DNA of 64,000 nt from JACMQX01 sp040385105 (GCA_040385105.1 JAZKHY010000003.1:27045-91044); one strand, 5' to 3'. Positions 43,475-53,038 are shown, numbered from the stretch's first letter. Program-made: numbers and translations. Notes: a model not told the origin generated them from the sequence alone.

Positions 43475-44173
43475 ATGACCTTGACTGACGACACCCTCGC
43501 CCCGCCGCCCCGAATCAGCCGCAACGCGGCAATCGCCACAGGCGTGGTGGTGTTCCACGTCGCCGTGATCTGGGCGCTGCAAACCGGCTTGCTGCGCCGC
43601 GCGGTCGAGGTGATTGTTCCGGCGCAGATCCTGGCCGAGTTCATCACGCCGCCCGCGCCCAGGATCGAGGTGCCGCCAGCCCCGCCGGTCCCGGTGAAGC
43701 AGCCTGAGGTCAGGAAGACCCAGCCCACGCTGCCGCCCGCGCCGCAGCCGCTGGCTATTGCCGACCCGACCCCGGCTCCCAATGCTCCCACCGGCGTCAC
43801 CACGCCACAACCGCCCGCGCCGCCAATTGCAGCGCCGGTTGCGGCGGCGCCCGCCGCCCCGCCGGCTGCGCCACCGGCCCCGCCCAGGCTGGAACTGCCT
43901 TCCACCGACGCGAGCTACCTGAACAACCCGAGCCCGGCCTATCCTGCCCTCAGCAAGCGCCTCGGCGAGCAGGGCCGGGTCCAGGTGCGCGTACTCATCG
44001 GTGCGGACGGCACGCCGCAAAAAGCCGAGATCGCCCGGTCCAGCGGCTTTGAACGTCTGGACCGCTCGGCACTCGACTACGTCATGCGCTGCCGGTATGT
44101 CCCCGGCAAGGTCGGCGGTGTCGCACAGGCCATGTGGTACACCGCGCCGGTCAGCTTTGTCCTCGAACAGTAA
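43475..44173 (+). CDS. tonB: Energy transducer TonB
   Basis: A 232-residue periplasm-spanning protein. It has a short cytoplasmic tail, one membrane helix (about 18-37), a long Pro/Ala-rich spacer (about 57-145), and a C-terminal TonB domain with YPALSKRLGEQGRVQVRVLIGADGTPQKAEIARSSGFERLDRSALDYV. It passes proton-motive energy from ExbB/ExbD to receptors such as the one at 38777. exbB follows after 17 bases. Confidence 0.95.
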   Translation: MTLTDDTLAPPPRISRNAAIATGVVVFHVAVIWALQTGLLRRAVEVIVPAQILAEFITPPAPRIEVPPAPPVPVKQPEVRKTQPTLPPAPQPLAIADPTPAPNAPTGVTTPQPPAPPIAAPVAAAPAAPPAAPPAPPRLELPSTDASYLNNPSPAYPALSKRLGEQGRVQVRVLIGADGTPQKAEIARSSGFERLDRSALDYVMRCRYVPGKVGGVAQAMWYTAPVSFVLEQ

Positions 44174-44190
44174 CTTCTGGAGTTTTTGCA

Positions 44191-44925
44191 ATGGAATCCC
44201 AATTCGGCCTCGTGAACATGTGGGCGCAAGGCGATATCGTCACCCGGGCGGTCGCACTGCTCCTGCTCGGCATGTCATTTGCCTCGTGGATGGTGATCAT
44301 CATCAAGGCGCTGGACCTGCGCCGCGCCTCGTCGCAGGCCAAAACCATCGAGACCTTCTGGCACAGCGCCGACTTTGCAGAAGGCCTGTCCAAACTGGGC
44401 ACCGACCCGGCCAACCCGTTTCGCCAGCTGGCCATTGAAGGGCGCGGCGCCGCAGCGCATGTCCTGCGCCAGGACGGCGACAACAAGCCGCAACTGCATG
44501 ACTCGCTGGACCTGAGCGACTGGGTCACCCGCAGCCTGCGCAACTCCATTGACGACTCCACTGCCAAGCTGCAATCGGGCCTCGCCATCCTCGCATCGGT
44601 CGGCTCGACGGCGCCTTTCGTGGGACTGTTCGGCACCGTGTGGGGCATCTACCATGCGCTGCTGGCCATTGGTGTGGCAGGCCAGGCGACCATCGACAAG
44701 GTAGCCGGCCCGATTGGCGAGACGCTCATCATGACTGCGCTCGGCCTGGCCGTCGCGATTCCTGCAGTGCTGGGCTACAACGCCCTGGTACGCGGCAACA
44801 AGAGTGTCATCTCAAAGCTCAACCGTTTTGCCCATGACCTGCATTCCTACTATGTGACCGGTGCCCGCGTGCATGCGGCGGCTGGCGGCAACCGCAACGT
44901 CGTGCAGATGAAAAAGGGAGGCTGA
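44191..44925 (+). CDS. exbB: Biopolymer transport protein ExbB (MotA/TolQ/ExbB family)
   Basis: A 244-residue inner-membrane protein with three hydrophobic helices and the family signature SGLAILASVGSTAPFVGLFGTVWGIYHAL plus GPIGETLIMTALGLAVAIPAVLGYNAL. With ExbD it forms the proton-driven motor for TonB. The ATG at 44191 gives the standard N-terminus; upstream in-frame sequence overlaps tonB. Confidence 0.96.
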   Translation: MESQFGLVNMWAQGDIVTRAVALLLLGMSFASWMVIIIKALDLRRASSQAKTIETFWHSADFAEGLSKLGTDPANPFRQLAIEGRGAAAHVLRQDGDNKPQLHDSLDLSDWVTRSLRNSIDDSTAKLQSGLAILASVGSTAPFVGLFGTVWGIYHALLAIGVAGQATIDKVAGPIGETLIMTALGLAVAIPAVLGYNALVRGNKSVISKLNRFAHDLHSYYVTGARVHAAAGGNRNVVQMKKGG

Positions 44926-44927
44926 CC

Positions 44928-45338
<411 letters not shown>

Positions 45339-45400
45339 GCGCCGCGGCGCCGCGCTGTCCGCGCGCTCGTAACGTCCAGCCAGAAAAATCAAAAAAACAC

Positions 45401-45433
45401 TTGTACTCGCAATTGCGAATCATTATCATTTGC
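45401..45433 (+). promoter_or_regulatory. Fur-regulated promoter of hemP
   Basis: TTGTAC (45401-45406) and TATCAT (45424-45429) have 17 bases between them. A Fur-box-like stretch, TTGCGAATCATTATCATTTG (45413-45432), overlaps the -10. The hemP ATG is at 45450, behind an AGGAG. Confidence 0.78.
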
Positions 45434-45449
45434 ATAACAGGAGATCGCA

Positions 45450-45662
45450 ATGTCCGCCACTCTGACACTTTCAACCATCAACGCAGCGCCAGCCCAACGC
45501 AATGCTGACCCGCAGGACCCAGGCTCTGCGCCTCAAGCCTCGGCACCGGTCGTCAACAGCACCGAGTTGCTCAAGGGCGCCAGGAGCATCGGCATCGAGC
45601 ACAAAGGCGCGTTCTACCGCCTGCAGGAAACCAAGCTCGGCAAGCTGATCCTCACCAAGTAA
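45450..45662 (+). CDS. hemP: Hemin uptake protein HemP
   Basis: A 70-residue small protein. Its C-terminal half has the HemP signature: NSTELLKGARSIGIEHKGAFYRLQETKLGKLILTK. In Burkholderia-type bacteria HemP/HmuP is needed for expression of haem receptor genes; no such receptor is adjacent here. The promoter has a Fur box. A 181-base gap follows, holding the hairpin at 45788-45809. Confidence 0.93.
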   Translation: MSATLTLSTINAAPAQRNADPQDPGSAPQASAPVVNSTELLKGARSIGIEHKGAFYRLQETKLGKLILTK

Positions 45663-45787
45663 GGCCAGTACACAATTCAAGGTTTCATCGTGGGGCGACC
45701 CGAGGCTTTCCAGTCTCCAAGGTCGTTTTTATGCCAGCCAACGGCTTCAACCAACTAGCCAGGCATTTTTTCCACCGCTTCATCGAC

Positions 45788-45809
45788 AACGCCGGCCCCA
45801 GCCGGCGTT
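45788..45809. terminator. Hairpin between hemP and the GlcG-like gene, possible terminator
   Basis: AACGCCGGC (45788-45796), CCCA loop, GCCGGCGTT (45801-45809). The stem is perfect, but the T-run after it is short on both strands, so termination is less certain. The two neighbouring genes converge on it. Confidence 0.5.
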
Positions 45810-45843
45810 TGTCATTGGCGCCAATGAAAGGCGCCTGCTGCCG

Positions 45844-46251
45844 TCAGAGCCCGATGGCGGCAATCCCTGCGCGGGCAATCTGGGCGTCTTCGGTGGACTT
45901 CACGCCGCTCACGCCCACCGCGCCAAGGCAGTGCCCGTCCTTCATGATGGGCACCCCGCCCTCCAGCAGTCCCTTGAGCTCGGGCGCGCTGAGGAAGGAC
46001 ACCCTGCCGCCATTGATCATCTCTTCATAGATGCGGCTTTCACGGCGGCCCAGCGCTGCGGTATTGGCCTTTGCAGGGGCAATATGGGCAGAGATGGGAG
46101 CGGCACCATCCAGGCGCTGCAGCCACAGGAGATGGCCACCCTCATCCACGATCGAAATGGAGACAGCCCAGCTGTTCTTCAGGGCTTCGGCTTCCGCCGC
46201 CGCTGCAATGGCTTTGACATCGGAGAATTCAAGGAAAGGTTTGTTTTTCAT
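45844..46251 (-). CDS. GlcG/HbpS family (haem-degrading-type) protein
   Basis: A 135-residue protein of the DUF336 (GlcG/HbpS) family: LKNSWAVSISIVDEGGHLLWLQRLDGAAPISAHIAPAKANTAALGRRES and GGVPIMKDGHCLGAVGVSGVKSTEDAQIARAGIAAI. HbpS proteins bind or degrade haem; others sit in glycolate operons. Placement beside hemP favours the haem role (inference). ATG at 46251 is chosen; the frame runs upstream through the 198-base divergent gap. Confidence 0.88.
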   Translation of the reverse strand: MKNKPFLEFSDVKAIAAAAEAEALKNSWAVSISIVDEGGHLLWLQRLDGAAPISAHIAPAKANTAALGRRESRIYEEMINGGRVSFLSAPELKGLLEGGVPIMKDGHCLGAVGVSGVKSTEDAQIARAGIAAIGL

Positions 46252-46449
46252 GGTCTGGAGGTTTGAAGGCGGCAGTAGCCGGATTTCCAAAGCATAACGG
46301 GTGCCAGCCCGCACCACAGCACCCTGGCAAGGCAAAAGAACCCTTACAAATAGTAGGTACCGCACCTGCGCTTGTTTGGGGCAGCGGCTTGAAAACGCCT
46401 AGAATTTGCTCCATCTGTGCCTTTGCACATCCTTGAAGGAGTCTGAGAC

Positions 46450-47151
46450 ATGAACGACAACGTACAAACCATCGACCAGTCCGGCGGGTTCGGCTATGCC
46501 GTCTCGCAGGAACAGCGCAACAAGGTCCTGCGCAACACCTACTGGCTGCTGGCCCTGAGCCTGCTGCCCACCGTGCTGGGCGCCTGGATCGGCGTGGCCA
46601 CAGGCATCACCGCTTCCCTGAGCGGCGGGCTCGGCCTCGTCGTATTCCTGGCCGGCGCATTCGGCTTCATGTTCGCCATCGAGAAGACCAAGAACTCCGC
46701 AGCCGGCGTGCCGGTGCTGCTGGCCTTCACCTTCTTCATGGGCCTGATGCTGTCGCGCATGATCGCCATGGTGCTTGGCTTCAAGAACGGCTCCGACCTG
46801 ATCATGACTGCGTTCGGCGGCACCGCCGGCGTTTTCTTCGTGATGGCCAGCCTGGCCAGCGTCATCAAGCGCGACCTGTCGGGCATGGGCAAGTGGCTGT
46901 TCGTTGGCGCCATAGTGCTGCTCGTCGGCGGCGTCATCAACGTGTTTGTCGGTTCGTCCACCGGCATGATCGTGATGTCGGTTGCCGCCATCGGCATCTT
47001 CAGCGCCTTCATGCTGTACGACCTCAAGCGCATCCTGGACGGCGGCGAGACCAACTACATCAGTGCCACGCTGGCGCTGTACCTGGACATCTTCAATGTG
47101 TTCCAGAGCCTGCTGGCCCTGCTGGGCATCTTCGGCGGCGAACGCGAGTAA
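46450..47151 (+). CDS. Bax inhibitor-1/YccA family membrane protein
   Basis: A 233-residue protein with seven hydrophobic helices. The segment AFMLYDLKRILDGGETNYISATLALYLDIFNVFQSLLALLGIFGGERE is the C-terminal signature of the BI-1 family, including the pair of Asp thought to sense pH or Ca2+. In E. coli YccA interacts with FtsH. It is preceded by AAGGAGT and TAGAAT and has its own terminator. Confidence 0.94.
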   Translation: MNDNVQTIDQSGGFGYAVSQEQRNKVLRNTYWLLALSLLPTVLGAWIGVATGITASLSGGLGLVVFLAGAFGFMFAIEKTKNSAAGVPVLLAFTFFMGLMLSRMIAMVLGFKNGSDLIMTAFGGTAGVFFVMASLASVIKRDLSGMGKWLFVGAIVLLVGGVINVFVGSSTGMIVMSVAAIGIFSAFMLYDLKRILDGGETNYISATLALYLDIFNVFQSLLALLGIFGGERE

Positions 47152-47180
47152 AGCAGCACCGCAGCCAGGGCTGCATCTTT

Positions 47181-47208
47181 AAAAAAGGGGCCTTGCGGCC
47201 CCTTTTTT
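47181..47208. terminator. Bidirectional terminator between yccA-like gene and rlmD
   Basis: AAAAAAGGGGCC (47181-47192), TTGC loop and GGCCCCTTTTTT (47197-47208). It is a textbook two-way terminator at the convergent junction and touches the rlmD stop codon. Confidence 0.95.
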
Positions 47209-48647
47209 CATTCCAGGTCGAACACCGCCATGCTCTCCACATGCGCCGTGTGCGGGAACATGTTGACCACGCCGGCTGCCGAGCAGCGGTACCCGGCCTG
47301 GTGTACCAGCAGCCCGGCATCCCGGGCCAGCGTGGCCGGGTTGCAGCTCACATAGACAATGCGCCGCGGCGGGGTCCAGTGTTGCGCACTGCCGGCCGCA
47401 GGGTTCTCCAGGCGTTGCTGGTGAAGGTCTGCCAGCGCCTTGGCCAGCGCGAAAGCGCCCTCGCGCGGCGGGTCGACCAGCCACTTGTCTGCAACCCCAT
47501 CCTGCGTCAACAATTCCGGGGTCATCTCAAAGAGGTTCCGCGCCACAAACTGCGTGGGCGCCAGGGCGCGCTCCGGCAAGGCCGCTGCACGGTTGATATC
47601 TGCATTGGCCCCGGCCCGCTTCACCAGGACCTCGCTGCCTTCTATGCCCAGCACCTCGCGCGCCTGCGTCGCAATCGGCAATGTGAAATTGCCCAGGCCG
47701 CAGAACCAGTCGATGATGCGCTCGTCTTTCTGCGCATCCAGCAGGCGCAGGGCGCGCGACACCAGCACCTGGTTGATCTGCGGATTGACCTGCGTGAAAT
47801 CGGTTGGCTTGAAAGGCATCGTCACGCCGAAGACCGGCAGCGAGTAGGCCAGCTGCGTGCCGCCCTCGTCCAGCAGGTGCACGGTTTCCGGCCCCTTCGG
47901 CTGAAGCCACCACTGCACTTGCGGATGGGTGCGGGTGAAGTCCCTGAGCCTGCCGATATCCGCCTTGCTGAGCGGCTCCAGGTGTCGCAGCACCAGCGCC
48001 GTGACATCGTCGCCGCAGGCCAGCTCGATCTGCGGGCAGGTCTCGCGCGCATCCATCGATCCGATGAGGCCGCGCAACGGGACCAGCATGTCGCTCACAT
48101 GGCGGGGAAGCACATGGCAGACCGTCATGTCTGCCACATAGCGGCTCTTGCGCTCATGAAAGCCGACCAGCACCGTACCCTTCTTCTGCACATAACGCAC
48201 CGACAGGCGCGCGCGGTAACGGTAGCCCCAGGCCGGCCCTTCTATGGGACGCAGCATGTTCTGCGCCCGGACCTTGCCCAGGTGCCAGAGGTTGTCCTCC
48301 AGCACCCGCTGCTTGATGGCGACCTGGGCCGCCACATGCAGGTGCTGCATCTTGCAGCCGCCGCAGGCGCCCGCATGCAGCCCGAAATGCGGGCAGGCCG
48401 GCCGCACGCGCTGGGACGATTCGCGGTGGACGGCGGTGACCGTACCCTGCTCCCAGTTATTCTTCTTGCGGTTGGTATTGGCGCTGACGAGCTCGAACGG
48501 CAAGGCGCCCTCGATGAACACCACCTTGCCATCGGCCTTGTGGGCCACACCTTGCGCGTCAATGTCCAGGGACTCCACCGCAAGCCAGCCGTCAGGCAGT
48601 GCCGGTTGGGTCGTTTGCTGATGTTGCTGGTTTAGCTGATCTGTCAT
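47208..48647 (-). CDS. rlmD: 23S rRNA (uracil(1939)-C(5))-methyltransferase RlmD
   Basis: A 479-residue RNA methyltransferase. It has an N-terminal TRAM domain (residues about 20-75), a [4Fe-4S] cluster motif CPHFGLHAGACGGCKMQHL near residue 85, a SAM-binding DWFCGLGNFTLPIA block, and the catalytic Cys in YVSCNPATLARD. It methylates U1939. It lies 43 bases after the exonuclease gene. Confidence 0.95.
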   Translation of the reverse strand: MTDQLNQQHQQTTQPALPDGWLAVESLDIDAQGVAHKADGKVVFIEGALPFELVSANTNRKKNNWEQGTVTAVHRESSQRVRPACPHFGLHAGACGGCKMQHLHVAAQVAIKQRVLEDNLWHLGKVRAQNMLRPIEGPAWGYRYRARLSVRYVQKKGTVLVGFHERKSRYVADMTVCHVLPRHVSDMLVPLRGLIGSMDARETCPQIELACGDDVTALVLRHLEPLSKADIGRLRDFTRTHPQVQWWLQPKGPETVHLLDEGGTQLAYSLPVFGVTMPFKPTDFTQVNPQINQVLVSRALRLLDAQKDERIIDWFCGLGNFTLPIATQAREVLGIEGSEVLVKRAGANADINRAAALPERALAPTQFVARNLFEMTPELLTQDGVADKWLVDPPREGAFALAKALADLHQQRLENPAAGSAQHWTPPRRIVYVSCNPATLARDAGLLVHQAGYRCSAAGVVNMFPHTAHVESMAVFDLE

Positions 48648-48690
48648 GCCCTGATTGTCTCAGGCTGCGATGCGCCTCAACGGGAAGCGC

Positions 48691-49488
48691 TCAGGCCCAG
48701 GCCTTCAGGTACTCGTCCCAGTGCGCCTCCGACGGCGCGAGGTTGCCCAGCGTCTCCTTCACCAGCGAGATTTCCTGGTCGTATTCCTTTTCCAGCAGCC
48801 CGCCGCGCATCTTCTGGAAACGGCAGTACAACAGGTAAGTGTTCATGACGTCGGTTTCGCAGTAGCGGCGGATGTCGTCGAGCTTGCCGTCAAGGTACTG
48901 GGAATAGACCATTGAGCCGTCCATGCCGAGCTTGCCGGGAAAGCCGCAAAGCCTGGCCATGGCATCCAGCGGCGCGTTGTTCTTGGGCTGGTACATGGCC
49001 AGCAAGTCCATCAGGTCCAGGTGGCGCATGTGGTAACGGCTGATGTAGTTGTTCCATTTGAACTCCCTGTCATCGGCGCCACCGCCCTCTCCCATGCTCC
49101 AGTACCTGTCGGCCACCACGCCATGCCTGAGGCCGCGGTAATGCAGCACGGGCAGGTCAAAGCCGCCGCCGTTCCAGCTGACAAGCTGGGGGGTGTGCTT
49201 CTCGACGGCGTTGAAGAACGTCTGGATGACCTTGCCCTCGCTGGCGTCATCCTTGTCCACAAAGGAGTGCACGCGCAGGCCTTCGGCATTGCGGAAGACG
49301 CAGCTGATGACGAGCACCCGCTGCAGGTGCAGCGGCATGAAGTCGCTCTGGCCTTTCTCCTTGCGCTCCTGGGCCCAGGCCTCGTAGACCTGTGCATCCG
49401 TGGCGTCCGGCGCTGCGCCGCGCAGGGCACGCAGGCCGGCAATGTCGGGAATGGATTCAATGTCGAAGACAAGTACGGGCCAGCTCAT
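48691..49488 (-). CDS. 3'-5' exonuclease (PolB-like, DNA_pol_B_exo2)
   Basis: A 265-residue DEDDy-type exonuclease: the first acidic pair is FDIESIP (Asp9, Glu11), followed by LVSWNGGGFDLPVL and the C-terminal YCETDVMNTYLLYCRF, which supplies the last acidic residues and Tyr. The family is predicted to trim DNA or RNA 3' ends; the specific role is not known. It lies 40 bases downstream of rpoS. Confidence 0.9.
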   Translation of the reverse strand: MSWPVLVFDIESIPDIAGLRALRGAAPDATDAQVYEAWAQERKEKGQSDFMPLHLQRVLVISCVFRNAEGLRVHSFVDKDDASEGKVIQTFFNAVEKHTPQLVSWNGGGFDLPVLHYRGLRHGVVADRYWSMGEGGGADDREFKWNNYISRYHMRHLDLMDLLAMYQPKNNAPLDAMARLCGFPGKLGMDGSMVYSQYLDGKLDDIRRYCETDVMNTYLLYCRFQKMRGGLLEKEYDQEISLVKETLGNLAPSEAHWDEYLKAWA

Positions 49489-49528
49489 GCCTCCAATGTA
49501 GCAGTGTCAACGCTCGCCGCAGCAAGGG

Positions 49529-50566
49529 TCAGAACAATGCGTCCCTCGGGATGCCGTTGCGCGAGAGATGGCGCCTCAGCTTGACGAGCGCCTCGTTCTG
49601 GATCTGCCGGACCCGCTCGCGGGTGAGGCCCAGGCGGTCACTGAGTACCTCCAGCGTTTCCGGGTCGCGGTCGTGAAGCCCGAAGCGGCCTTCGAGCACT
49701 TCCTTCTCGCGGCTTGAGAGCGCATCGATCCAGTTGTCCAGAAGCCGCTCGACCTCATGCGTCTGGGTGATGCCTGTAGGGTCGAGCGCAAACTCATCGG
49801 CCATGCTGTCGCCCAGTGTGTGCTCGTCGTCTGACTTGTCTATGCCTGCGTCGAGCGACTTCGGTGATTCGGCCATCGCCAGGAGCTGCGCGACCTCCTG
49901 CACGCTGCGGCCCAGCAGCGCAGCAATGTCGTCCACCCGCACGCCCTCGGGCCGGGTCGCTGCGAAAGCGGCGTCATTTTCCAGTGTGCGCCGGGCGCGC
50001 AGTACCTGCTGAAGTTCCCGGACCACATGCACCGGCAGGCGGATGACCCTGCCCTGGTTCATCACGGCCCGCTCGACCGACTGGCGGATCCACCAGGTGG
50101 CATAGGTGGAGAAGCGGAAACCGCGCTCGGGCTCGAACTTGTCAATGGCATGCATCAGGCCAAGGTTGCCTTCCTCGATGAGGTCCGCCATCGGCACGCC
50201 CCGGCCGAGATAGGCCTTGGCAATGCTGACCACCAGCCGCAGGTTGTGCTCGATCATCGACTGGCGCGCCTTGAAATCGCCGGCGCGCGCCAGCGTGGCC
50301 GTATCGAACTCCTCCTGGGGTGTGAACAGCTGGGTGCGCCGCACGTCGCGCAGGTACATGGTGAGCGTGTCGCTTGACTCGCCCGGGAACTGGGCGGAAA
50401 GGTCCTTGGGGAGATCCTTGACAGCCTTCTCGATCGCACCTTCATCAGGCTCGGCTGCACTCTCGGGTAATGCCCCGGCCAGAGCTCCGCGCGTGCGCTG
50501 GCCTGCACCCTTGCTGTCATGCGCATCCGGCAAAGCTTGTGGGCTGTGTCCGTTGCGCTTTTTCAT
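49529..50566 (-). CDS. rpoS: RNA polymerase sigma factor RpoS
   Basis: A 345-residue stationary-phase sigma factor. Region 1.2 (DTLTMYLRDVRRTQLFTPQEE), region 2 (NLRLVVSIAKAYLGRGVPMADLIEEGNLGLMHAIDKFEPERGFRFSTYATWWIRQSVERA) and region 4 with LGLTRERVRQIQNEALVKLRRHL are clear. The N-terminal 50 residues are acidic/polar and variable. It follows nlpD after 5 bases, the classic nlpD-rpoS order; its main promoter probably lies inside nlpD, as in gammaproteobacteria. Confidence 0.97.
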   Translation of the reverse strand: MKKRNGHSPQALPDAHDSKGAGQRTRGALAGALPESAAEPDEGAIEKAVKDLPKDLSAQFPGESSDTLTMYLRDVRRTQLFTPQEEFDTATLARAGDFKARQSMIEHNLRLVVSIAKAYLGRGVPMADLIEEGNLGLMHAIDKFEPERGFRFSTYATWWIRQSVERAVMNQGRVIRLPVHVVRELQQVLRARRTLENDAAFAATRPEGVRVDDIAALLGRSVQEVAQLLAMAESPKSLDAGIDKSDDEHTLGDSMADEFALDPTGITQTHEVERLLDNWIDALSSREKEVLEGRFGLHDRDPETLEVLSDRLGLTRERVRQIQNEALVKLRRHLSRNGIPRDALF

Positions 50567-50571
50567 GGCGG

Positions 50572-51462
50572 CTACCTGGCCGGCAGGTATTGCGCCGGAT
50601 CAACCGGCTTGCCCTGGCGGCGGATCTCGAAATGCAGCTTCACGCGGTCGGCGTCGCTGTTGCCCATCTCGGCAATTTTCTGGCCCTTGCGCACCGACTG
50701 GTCTTCCTTGACCAGCAACGTCTGGTTGTGGGCGTAAGCCGTGAGGAAGGTGTTGTTGTGCTTGAGGATGATCAGGTTGCCATAACCCCGCAGGCCGGCA
50801 CCGGCATAGACAACGCGGCCATCGCCCGCGGCAAGAATGGGCTCCCCGGCCCTGCCACCGATGTCCAGCCCCTTGTTCTTGACCTCGTCAAAGCCAGCAA
50901 GCAGGGATCCGTTGGCGGGCCAGATCCAGGCCACCTCGTCTTCACCGCCGGGCTGGGCCGCGGGCGCAGCGGGTGCGGGCCTTGCTGCGCTGGCCGCACC
51001 CGCGGCAGGCGCGGGCGTGGCTGATGCGGGTGTGGCCGAGCCTTGCGTTACCGGCCTTGCCACGGCCACACCGTCCTGCACGGGCGCCAGGACCGGCGGC
51101 GCCACGCGCAGCACCTGGCCGACTTCAATCACATTGGGGTTCTCGATATTGTTCCAGCGCACGATGTCGCGCCAGTTCTGCCCGCTGTCCAGCCCGATGC
51201 GGATCAGCGTGTCGCCGGGCTTCACGGTGTAGTAGCCGGGCTTGCCGGCGTTCTCGGCACCGGGCAATACCTTCGGGACGGCATCCGGCTGCGCTGCGGC
51301 AACCGGCGCAGGCCCGGGAGCCGCAGAAGGAGCGCGGCCCACACTGCTGCCCCGGTCTTCCACCGGCGCCTGTGTGCCGCGCGGGTTGGCGCAACCTGCC
51401 ACCACCGCACCGGCCATCAGGACCGCCGCAAGTTTCCAACCAAGACTTCGCAAACCGGGCAT
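50572..51462 (-). CDS. nlpD: Lipoprotein NlpD with LysM and M23-like domain
   Basis: A 296-residue lipoprotein with a signal peptide and lipobox AVVAGC (Cys24), a Pro/Ala linker, a LysM peptidoglycan-binding domain (about 77-120), another low-complexity linker, and a C-terminal LytM/M23 domain (about 195-290). Zinc ligands look lost: the usual His-x-Gly-x-Asp is Asn-Lys-Gly-Leu-Asp and the HLHFE motif is KLHFE. It therefore probably activates an amidase without cutting itself. ATG 51462 is preferred over GTG 51477. Confidence 0.92.
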   Translation of the reverse strand: MPGLRSLGWKLAAVLMAGAVVAGCANPRGTQAPVEDRGSSVGRAPSAAPGPAPVAAAQPDAVPKVLPGAENAGKPGYYTVKPGDTLIRIGLDSGQNWRDIVRWNNIENPNVIEVGQVLRVAPPVLAPVQDGVAVARPVTQGSATPASATPAPAAGAASAARPAPAAPAAQPGGEDEVAWIWPANGSLLAGFDEVKNKGLDIGGRAGEPILAAGDGRVVYAGAGLRGYGNLIILKHNNTFLTAYAHNQTLLVKEDQSVRKGQKIAEMGNSDADRVKLHFEIRRQGKPVDPAQYLPAR

Positions 51463-51473
51463 TTGTGTTTCCT

Positions 51474-52247
51474 TCACGCTATGCCTGATTTTAGGGGGAC
51501 AAAGTGAACCGCCTCAAGCACACTTTGTTTCAAACCTTGCGGGGTTTTGTCAATGACGACAAGGGCCTGCTGCCCTGCCGAAGTGACCATCGGCGCGACG
51601 ATCCTCCCGCCTGTGGCGAGCTGGTCGATCCAGGCCTGGGGAACGGCATTGCCACCCGCTGCCGCGATGATCGCCGCGTAAGGCGCGCCCTTTGCATAGC
51701 CCGCCATTCCGTCGCCAAACAGCAGGTGCAGGTTGGCCAGGCGAAAAGCGCGGAGGTTCTCGCGCGCCTTGTCATGCAGGCCGCGCAGCCGCTCGATGCT
51801 GTAGACCTCGCGCGCCACCAGGCTGAGCAGCGCGGCCTGGTAACCACAGCCCGTGCCGATCTCCAGCACCCGCCCGAGCTTGCCGGAGGGTTCTTTCTGT
51901 GCGCCCATCAGCAGTTCCATCATCCGCGCCACCACATTCGGCTTGGAGATGGTCTGGCCGAGGCCGATGGGCAGGCTGGTGTCCTCATAGGCCTGGTTCA
52001 CCAGGGCCGAGTCCACAAAACGATGCCGTTCGATAGCGGCCATGGCTTGCAGCACCTGCGGGTCGGCAATCCCCTGGGCCGCGAGCTTCTGTACCATGCG
52101 GGCGCGCGGCGCGCCTGAATCCATGCCAAGCCCCTGCGGCGCGGCAGCCGGCGCCATGCGCGATGGGCCATGGCCCTCCGGCTGCTTCCTGACACGCGCA
52201 GCATTGCCTGTGTCCAGGCGCGCAGGAAAGCCCGGACGTGTCGTCAT
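51474..52247 (-). CDS. pcm: Protein-L-isoaspartate O-methyltransferase
   Basis: A 257-residue PCMT that begins repair of isoaspartyl residues by SAM-dependent methylation. The SAM motif VLEIGTGCGYQAALL and the preceding TISKPNVVARMMELL are typical. The first 40 residues are a variable polar extension. Its ATG overlaps the surE stop by 4 bases (ATGA). Confidence 0.96.
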   Translation of the reverse strand: MTTRPGFPARLDTGNAARVRKQPEGHGPSRMAPAAAPQGLGMDSGAPRARMVQKLAAQGIADPQVLQAMAAIERHRFVDSALVNQAYEDTSLPIGLGQTISKPNVVARMMELLMGAQKEPSGKLGRVLEIGTGCGYQAALLSLVAREVYSIERLRGLHDKARENLRAFRLANLHLLFGDGMAGYAKGAPYAAIIAAAGGNAVPQAWIDQLATGGRIVAPMVTSAGQQALVVIDKTPQGLKQSVLEAVHFVPLKSGIA

Positions 52248-53038
52248 GCCGCACGCTCCGCGGTCGGCACGCCCTGGGGCTCGCCAGACAGCCTGGCGGC
52301 CGTCTGGGCCCAGTAACCAAGGTGGTCGCGGTCGGTGAGATCAACCTTGAGCGGCGTCATGGCCACATGCCCTTGCGCCGTGGCGTGGAAATCCGTGCCT
52401 TCGGCGTCGTCCTTGGCCGCACCCGCATTGCCGATCCAGTACATGGTCTCGCCGCGCGGGCTGGGCTGGGTGATGACTTTCTCGGCCGCATGCCTGCGGC
52501 CCAGCCGGCAGACCTTCATCGACTTGATCTCCGCGAATGGCAGGTTGGGGATATTGACGTTGAGCAGCCACGGGCTGGCACCCAGCAGGTTCTGCTGCGA
52601 AAGCTGCTGGACAAGTTCACGCACCTTGAGCGCGGCGTCCCCGACGTGGGTCCAGCCCTTCTCCACCTGCGAGATCGCAATGGCCGGCACACCGAACAGG
52701 TAACCCTCCATGGCAGCGCCAACCGTGCCGGAATAGATGGTGTCGTCGCCCATGTTGGCACCATTGTTGATGCCGGACACCACCAGGTCGGGCCGGTAGC
52801 CGAGCAGGCCGGTCAACGCGATGTGCACGCAGTCGGCAGGCGTGCCGTTGACGTACCTGAAGCCGTTGGCTGCCTGGTGCACGTACAGGGGTGAGTGAAG
52901 CGTCAGGGCATTGGACTTGGCACTGTTGTTGTGCTCCGGCGCAATGACTTCAACTTCTGCCACGTCCTTGAGCGCGTCATGCAGCGCCACAATGCCAGCC
53001 GCCTGGTAGCCATCGTCATTGGAGATCAGGATTTTCAT
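52244..53038 (-). CDS. surE: 5'/3'-nucleotidase SurE
   Basis: A 264-residue metal-dependent nucleotidase. It begins MKILISNDDGYQAAGI with the metal ligands Asp8 and Asp9, and has SKSNALTLHSPL and DLVVSGINNGANMGDDTIYSGTVGAA, the other metal-site region. It dephosphorylates nucleoside monophosphates in stress survival. The start is fixed by the family N-terminus; frames upstream of it overlap the divergent quinone reductase. First of surE-pcm-nlpD-rpoS. Confidence 0.96.
   Translation of the reverse strand: MKILISNDDGYQAAGIVALHDALKDVAEVEVIAPEHNNSAKSNALTLHSPLYVHQAANGFRYVNGTPADCVHIALTGLLGYRPDLVVSGINNGANMGDDTIYSGTVGAAMEGYLFGVPAIAISQVEKGWTHVGDAALKVRELVQQLSQQNLLGASPWLLNVNIPNLPFAEIKSMKVCRLGRRHAAEKVITQPSPRGETMYWIGNAGAAKDDAEGTDFHATAQGHVAMTPLKVDLTDRDHLGYWAQTAARLSGEPQGVPTAERAA

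Noticed and set aside
46893..48635. 580-residue plus-strand frame over rlmD
   Set aside because: Begins out of frame in the BI-1 family gene, runs through a bidirectional terminator and antisense to rlmD; no domain.
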